In this document: one piece after another, positions 58,886 through 64,000 of the stretch
Layout: the number at the start of each line of letters is the position of its first letter
Position numbering within the stretch: the stretch's first letter is position 1
NCBI RefSeq assembly: GCF_036503815.1
Contig: NZ_AP027764.1
Location: forward strand, 558,001-622,000
Direction: 5' to 3'
DNA length: 64,000 nt
Source: Escherichia coli
GTDB lineage: Bacteria; Pseudomonadota; Gammaproteobacteria; Enterobacterales; Enterobacteriaceae
Notes under the pieces: model-generated
The model's database searches: none
The model's input: only the letters and a program-made list of their open reading frames with translations
What the model was told of the DNA's origin: nothing
Made by a program: the position numbers and the translations under genes

Positions 58886-59863
58886 TTATTCAACGAGTAT
58901 TGGCGATAACCAGTACAACATCGCCAGCCATACGATAAATCCGCCAGTTAATAATACCCCTACACCACGGCCCGGTTGTGGGGAGCGCCGCCAGCACAGC
59001 AACGCAAAAATAATGCTCACCAACAACATCACGCTGTAGTCACGGCTGTACGCCAGTGGATCAATCTCTCCTGGCGTTATCAGCGCGGGTAAACCCAACA
59101 CGATGACAATATTAAAAATGTTTGCGCCAATGATATTCCCGACAGCAATGTCGTTTTCACCTTTGCGAACCCCCGCGATTGCGGTTGCCAGTTCTGGCAG
59201 ACTGGTTCCGATAGCGATTGCCGTCAGACCCATCGTCAACTCGCTGATGGCAAAGTAATTCGCCAGCACCGTGGCGTTATCAACCACCATCCGCGTGGCC
59301 ACTGGCATGATGATCAGCGCAATGCCGAGCCATAAAAACGCGACGGGCAATCCGCCTTCACGCGGCAGCTCTGCAAGCTGCTCTCTGGTCAGGCTGTCAG
59401 TCCCCTGACGTTCAGCCAGACGTGCAAGTTTAACAATGAACAGCAGCCATAGCACAGCCAGAAAGAGGAGAAAGATACCATCGCTGCGACTAAGTTGTCC
59501 GTCATAGAGTACGGAACCGGCCACCACACTGACCAACAACATTAAGGGTAACTCGCGGCGCAGAACATCGGAATGGACGGTAAAAGGACGTACCAGCGCA
59601 GCCAGACCGAGGATCAGCAAAATATTGATAATATTTGATCCGAGGGCTACACCAACGGCTAAATCGCGTTGTTCGTGCAGTGATGCGGCAAGCGAAACGA
59701 TGATTTCTGGTAACGATGTGCCAATACTGACCACCGTCATGCCGATGATCAGTGGCGGTATGCCAAAGGATCGGCAAAGAATGGACGCGGCAAATACCAG
59801 GCGGTCGGCACTGTAAACGACCAAAAGTAAACCAACAATTAACAGTGCCGTAGCTAAAAGCAT
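58886..59863 (-). CDS. yrbG: YrbG, CaCA-type Na+/Ca2+ exchanger-like protein
   Basis: Inner-membrane cation antiporter-like protein (325 aa). The two CaCA alpha repeats are visible: GTSLPEIIVSLAAS with GVALGSNIINI, and GTSLPELATAIAG with GNIIGANIFNI; these form the inverted repeat of the family. About ten membrane segments. It begins the yrbG-kdsD-kdsC-lptCAB series and is divergent from mlaF. Confidence 0.95.
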   Translation of the reverse strand: MLLATALLIVGLLLVVYSADRLVFAASILCRSFGIPPLIIGMTVVSIGTSLPEIIVSLAASLHEQRDLAVGVALGSNIINILLILGLAALVRPFTVHSDVLRRELPLMLLVSVVAGSVLYDGQLSRSDGIFLLFLAVLWLLFIVKLARLAERQGTDSLTREQLAELPREGGLPVAFLWLGIALIIMPVATRMVVDNATVLANYFAISELTMGLTAIAIGTSLPELATAIAGVRKGENDIAVGNIIGANIFNIVIVLGLPALITPGEIDPLAYSRDYSVMLLVSIIFALLCWRRSPQPGRGVGVLLTGGFIVWLAMLYWLSPILVE

Positions 59864-60072
59864 CTAACGTCCTTTCTTCAGGTATACTCGCCGGTCCGCT
59901 GAAGATTTTCAGAAAGCCGTAACGGATTCTTAATTTTGACTTTATGCGGCTAAAAAGTAAAACAAATGCCAGCTTTCGCTAACCACGGCGGGTAATATTC
60001 TGTAAATATGTTGGGTTCAAGGTTAAATTGAGCGCCATGCTTAGAAAATCAACGCAAGACGAAGGGTGAATT
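59864..60072. promoter_or_regulatory. yrbG-mlaF divergent intergenic region
   Basis: 209 bp between divergent operons, holding both promoters. An in-frame open stretch at the mlaF end is leader only; I assigned no specific site. Confidence 0.6.
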
Positions 60073-61672
<1,600 letters not shown>

Positions 61673-61676
61673 GTTC

Positions 61677-62228
61677 ATGCAAACGAAAAAAAATGAAATT
61701 TGGGTGGGTATCTTTTTATTAGCAGCACTGCTGGCGGCGCTGTTTGTTTGCCTGAAGGCGGCGAACGTGACGTCCATGCGTACTGAACCAACCTACACGC
61801 TTTATGCGACGTTCGATAACATTGGCGGCCTGAAAGCGCGCTCTCCGGTCAGCATTGGTGGCGTTGTTGTGGGCCGGGTGGCGGATATTACGCTGGACCC
61901 GAAAACTTATCTGCCACGCGTAACGCTGGAAATTGAACAACGTTATAACCACATTCCTGATACCAGTTCGCTGAGCATCCGTACTTCCGGCCTGCTGGGG
62001 GAACAATATCTGGCATTAAACGTCGGTTTTGAAGACCCGGAACTGGGGACTGCTATCCTGAAGGATGGCGATACAATCCAGGACACTAAGTCTGCGATGG
62101 TGCTGGAAGATCTCATTGGTCAGTTCCTTTACGGTAGTAAAGGCGATGACAATAAGAATAGTGGCGATGCGCCAGCTGCTGCGCCAGGTAATAATGAAAC
62201 CACTGAACCTGTGGGTACAACGAAATAA
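61677..62228 (+). CDS. mlaD: MlaD, MCE-domain substrate-binding protein
   Basis: Hexameric periplasmic MCE protein (183 aa) with one membrane anchor (residues about 8-27). The MCE domain is at about 37-140 and a Gly/Ala/Asn-rich tail follows. The ATG at 61677 gives MQTKKNEIWV; an upstream in-frame ATG lies inside mlaE. Confidence 0.96.
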   Translation: MQTKKNEIWVGIFLLAALLAALFVCLKAANVTSMRTEPTYTLYATFDNIGGLKARSPVSIGGVVVGRVADITLDPKTYLPRVTLEIEQRYNHIPDTSSLSIRTSGLLGEQYLALNVGFEDPELGTAILKDGDTIQDTKSAMVLEDLIGQFLYGSKGDDNKNSGDAPAAAPGNNETTEPVGTTK

Positions 62229-62246
62229 TTTCAGGAGAACCGACGC

Positions 62247-62882
62247 ATGTTTAAACGTTTAATGATGGTCGCTTTGCTGGTGATTGCACCGCTGAGTGCG
62301 GCAACCGCGGCAGACCAGACCAATCCGTATAAGCTGATGGACGAGGCGGCGCAGAAAACGTTCGATCGCCTGAAGAATGAGCAACCGCAAATTCGGGCCA
62401 ACCCGGATTATCTGCGTACCATTGTTGATCAGGAACTGCTGCCATATGTACAGGTGAAATATGCCGGGGCTCTGGTTCTGGGCCAGTATTACAAGAGTGC
62501 GACTCCCGCCCAGCGTGATGCTTACTTTGCCGCTTTCCGTGAGTATCTGAAGCAGGCTTACGGTCAGGCATTGGCGATGTATCACGGTCAGACTTATCAG
62601 ATCGCGCCAGAACAACCTCTGGGTGATAAAACCATTGTGCCTATTCGCGTGACCATTATTGACCCGAATGGCCGCCCGCCGGTGCGTCTGGACTTCCAAT
62701 GGCGTAAAAACTCCCAGACGGGAAACTGGCAGGCTTACGACATGATTGCAGAGGGTGTCAGCATGATCACCACCAAACAAAATGAGTGGGGGACGCTGCT
62801 GCGTACCAAAGGTATCGACGGCCTGACTGCGCAACTGAAATCGATTTCTCAACAGAAAATCACTCTGGAAGAGAAAAAGTAA
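62247..62882 (+). CDS. mlaC: MlaC, periplasmic phospholipid carrier
   Basis: Periplasmic lipid shuttle (211 aa precursor) between MlaA-OmpF/C and MlaFEDB. Signal peptide ends near ATAA/ADQTNPY at about residue 22. Its TAA overlaps the mlaB ATG by one base (TAATG). Confidence 0.97.
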   Translation: MFKRLMMVALLVIAPLSAATAADQTNPYKLMDEAAQKTFDRLKNEQPQIRANPDYLRTIVDQELLPYVQVKYAGALVLGQYYKSATPAQRDAYFAAFREYLKQAYGQALAMYHGQTYQIAPEQPLGDKTIVPIRVTIIDPNGRPPVRLDFQWRKNSQTGNWQAYDMIAEGVSMITTKQNEWGTLLRTKGIDGLTAQLKSISQQKITLEEKK

Positions 62883-63175
62883 TGAGCGAGTCACTGAGCT
62901 GGATGCAGACGGGTGACACGCTGGCGTTATCCGGAGAGCTGGATCAGGACGTTCTGCTACCGCTTTGGGAAATGCGTGAGGAGGCGGTGAAGGGGATTAC
63001 CTGCATCGATCTTAGCCGTGTATCCCGCGTTGATACAGGTGGACTGGCGCTGCTGCTCCATCTTATCGATCTGGCGAAAAAGCAGGGCAACAATGTGACG
63101 CTTCAGGGGGTAAACGACAAAGTGTATACCCTGGCGAAATTGTATAATTTGCCTGCTGATGTTCTGCCTCGTTAA
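62882..63175 (+). CDS. mlaB: MlaB, STAS-domain subunit
   Basis: Cytoplasmic STAS protein (97 aa) that stabilises MlaF in the complex. The STAS core IDLSRVSRVDTGGLALLLHL is present, with Ser/Thr at the conserved position. I used the ATG overlapping mlaC's stop; longer in-frame starts lie inside mlaC. Confidence 0.96.
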   Translation: MSESLSWMQTGDTLALSGELDQDVLLPLWEMREEAVKGITCIDLSRVSRVDTGGLALLLHLIDLAKKQGNNVTLQGVNDKVYTLAKLYNLPADVLPR

Positions 63176-63183
63176 ATTTTTTC

Positions 63184-63215
63184 AGGCCGGATAAGGCGTT
63201 AACCGCCTGTCCGGC
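63184..63215. repeat. REP element between mlaB and ibaG
   Basis: GCCGGATAAGGCG-ttaac-CGCCTGTCCGGC fits the REP consensus and lies directly after mlaB. It may stabilise the mla transcript or limit read-through into ibaG-murA. Confidence 0.85.
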
Positions 63216-63334
63216 AAACCTGCCTGCAAGTTGAGCCTTGTCTGATTTATCAGCGAGGCTTTTTGCTTATTTATGCCAGCGCAACTTTGCTCTAAGATGT
63301 TTCGCTGGTTTATTAACTGATGATTGAAGATCCC

Positions 63335-63589
63335 ATGGAAAATAATGAAATTCAGAGCGTGTTGATGAACGCTCTCTCCCTCCAGGAAGTCCACGTTTCC
63401 GGCGATGGCAGCCACTTTCAGGTTATTGCCGTGGGTGAGTTGTTTGACGGCATGAGTCGGGTTAAAAAACAGCAGACGGTCTATGGCCCGCTGATGGAAT
63501 ATATTGCGGATAACCGCATTCATGCTGTGTCGATCAAAGCGTATACCCCTGCGGAGTGGGCGCGCGATCGCAAACTGAACGGCTTTTGA
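63335..63589 (+). CDS. ibaG: IbaG, BolA-family protein
   Basis: BolA-like acid-responsive protein (84 aa) that partners with monothiol glutaredoxins in iron-sulfur metabolism. The ATG at 63335 gives [10 protein letters not shown], matching the known protein; an ATG five codons earlier is possible. It precedes murA, and both are co-transcribed in E. coli. Confidence 0.94.
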
Positions 63590-63643
63590 GCTATGGGCGA
63601 TTCGCCGGTAGCGGATATGAATTGTTAACTGAGAACAAACTAA

Positions 63644-64000
63644 ATGGATAAATTTCGTGTTCAGGGGCCAACGAAGCTCCAGGGCGAAGTCACAATTTCC
63701 GGCGCTAAAAATGCTGCTCTGCCTATTCTTTTTGCCGCACTACTGGCGGAAGAACCGGTAGAGATCCAGAACGTCCCGAAACTGAAAGACGTTGATACAT
63801 CAATGAAGCTGCTAAGCCAGCTGGGTGCGAAAGTAGAGCGTAATGGTTCTGTGCATATTGATGCCCGCGAGGTTAATGTATTCTGCGCACCTTACGATCT
63901 GGTTAAAACCATGCGTGCCTCTATCTGGGCACTGGGGCCGCTGGTAGCGCGCTTTGGGCAGGGGCAAGTTTCACTGCCTGGCGGTTGTACGATCGGTGCG
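63644..64000 (+). CDS. murA: MurA, UDP-GlcNAc enolpyruvyl transferase, 3'-truncated by window edge
   Basis: First committed enzyme of peptidoglycan synthesis, transferring enolpyruvate from PEP to UDP-GlcNAc; the fosfomycin target. The visible 119 residues open MDKFRVQGPTKLQGEVTISG with Lys22-Asn23 of the active site and end just past the catalytic Cys115 (LPGGCTIGA), so fosfomycin sensitivity at this residue is not lost. The remaining three-quarters lie outside the window. It starts 54 bp after ibaG. Confidence 0.97.
   Translation, partial: MDKFRVQGPTKLQGEVTISGAKNAALPILFAALLAEEPVEIQNVPKLKDVDTSMKLLSQLGAKVERNGSVHIDAREVNVFCAPYDLVKTMRASIWALGPLVARFGQGQVSLPGGCTIGA

Noticed and set aside
63182..63523. 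Minus-strand frame opposite the REP element and ibaG
   Set aside because: It overlaps a REP element and the well-supported ibaG gene and has no recognisable features.

Overview
The window is a chromosomal segment of an Escherichia, almost certainly E. coli or a very close relative. Gene order and the protein sequences, as far as I can compare them from memory, match the E. coli mreC-murA region nearly gene for gene. No rRNA, tRNA, prophage, insertion sequence or CRISPR array is visible. Both window edges cut genes: mreC lacks its 5' part and murA lacks its 3' part.

Layout: (1) 1-8917, + strand: mreC, mreD, yhdE, rng, yhdP, tldD (cell shape, nucleotide house-cleaning, RNA processing, envelope lipid transport, metalloprotease). 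(2) 9045-13273: the regulator aaeR divergent from the aaeXAB aromatic acid efflux operon, with a CRP-like site between them. (3) 13365-16164: yhcO, yhcN, argR and mdh. (4) 16227-19303, - strand: degS, degQ, zapG. (5) 19497-23214, + strand: zapE, rplM-rpsI, sspA-sspB. (6) 23258-30479: sialic acid region, with dcuD (broken by an in-frame amber codon), nanR, and nanA-nanT-nanE-nanK-nanQ behind three GGTATA NanR operators. (7) 30539-39290, - strand: yhcG, a predicted nuclease carrying in-frame palindromes, then a compact five-gene accessory operon. (8) 39523-45414: gltD and gltB, glutamate synthase. (9) 46089-51687: yhcC, arcB, the sRNA ArcZ antisense to the end of arcB, elbB, mtgA, yrbL. (10) 51900-59863, - strand: the large yrbG-kdsD-kdsC-lptC-lptA-lptB-rpoN-hpf-ptsN-rapZ-ptsO block (LPS precursor and transport, sigma-54, nitrogen PTS). 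(11) 60073-64000, + strand: mlaFEDCB, ibaG, murA.

The accessory part is 31850-39290. Where I remember K-12 carrying gltF and a fimbrial cluster between gltD and yhcG, this strain has five tightly coupled genes: a SWIM zinc-finger protein, a HEAT-like DUF5691-type protein, a MoxR-type AAA+ ATPase, a DUF5682 protein with TraB/ChaN-like histidine motifs, and a von Willebrand A (MIDAS) protein. It resembles the uncharacterised yehLMPQ set of E. coli. It looks like an ATPase-VWA remodelling machine with its own putative hydrolase and nucleic-acid or protein-binding subunit. Its biological role is unknown, and it is the best candidate in the window for an undescribed system.

Other points of interest are the dcuD nonsense mutation, a family of near-perfect 25-27 nt palindromes within and beside yhcG, two strong CRP-like sites (aaeR/aaeX and yhcN), a hairpin between nanT and nanE, and a perfect 9-bp-arm palindrome upstream of gltB. 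Gene names rest on recognition of the protein sequences; no database search or alignment was run.
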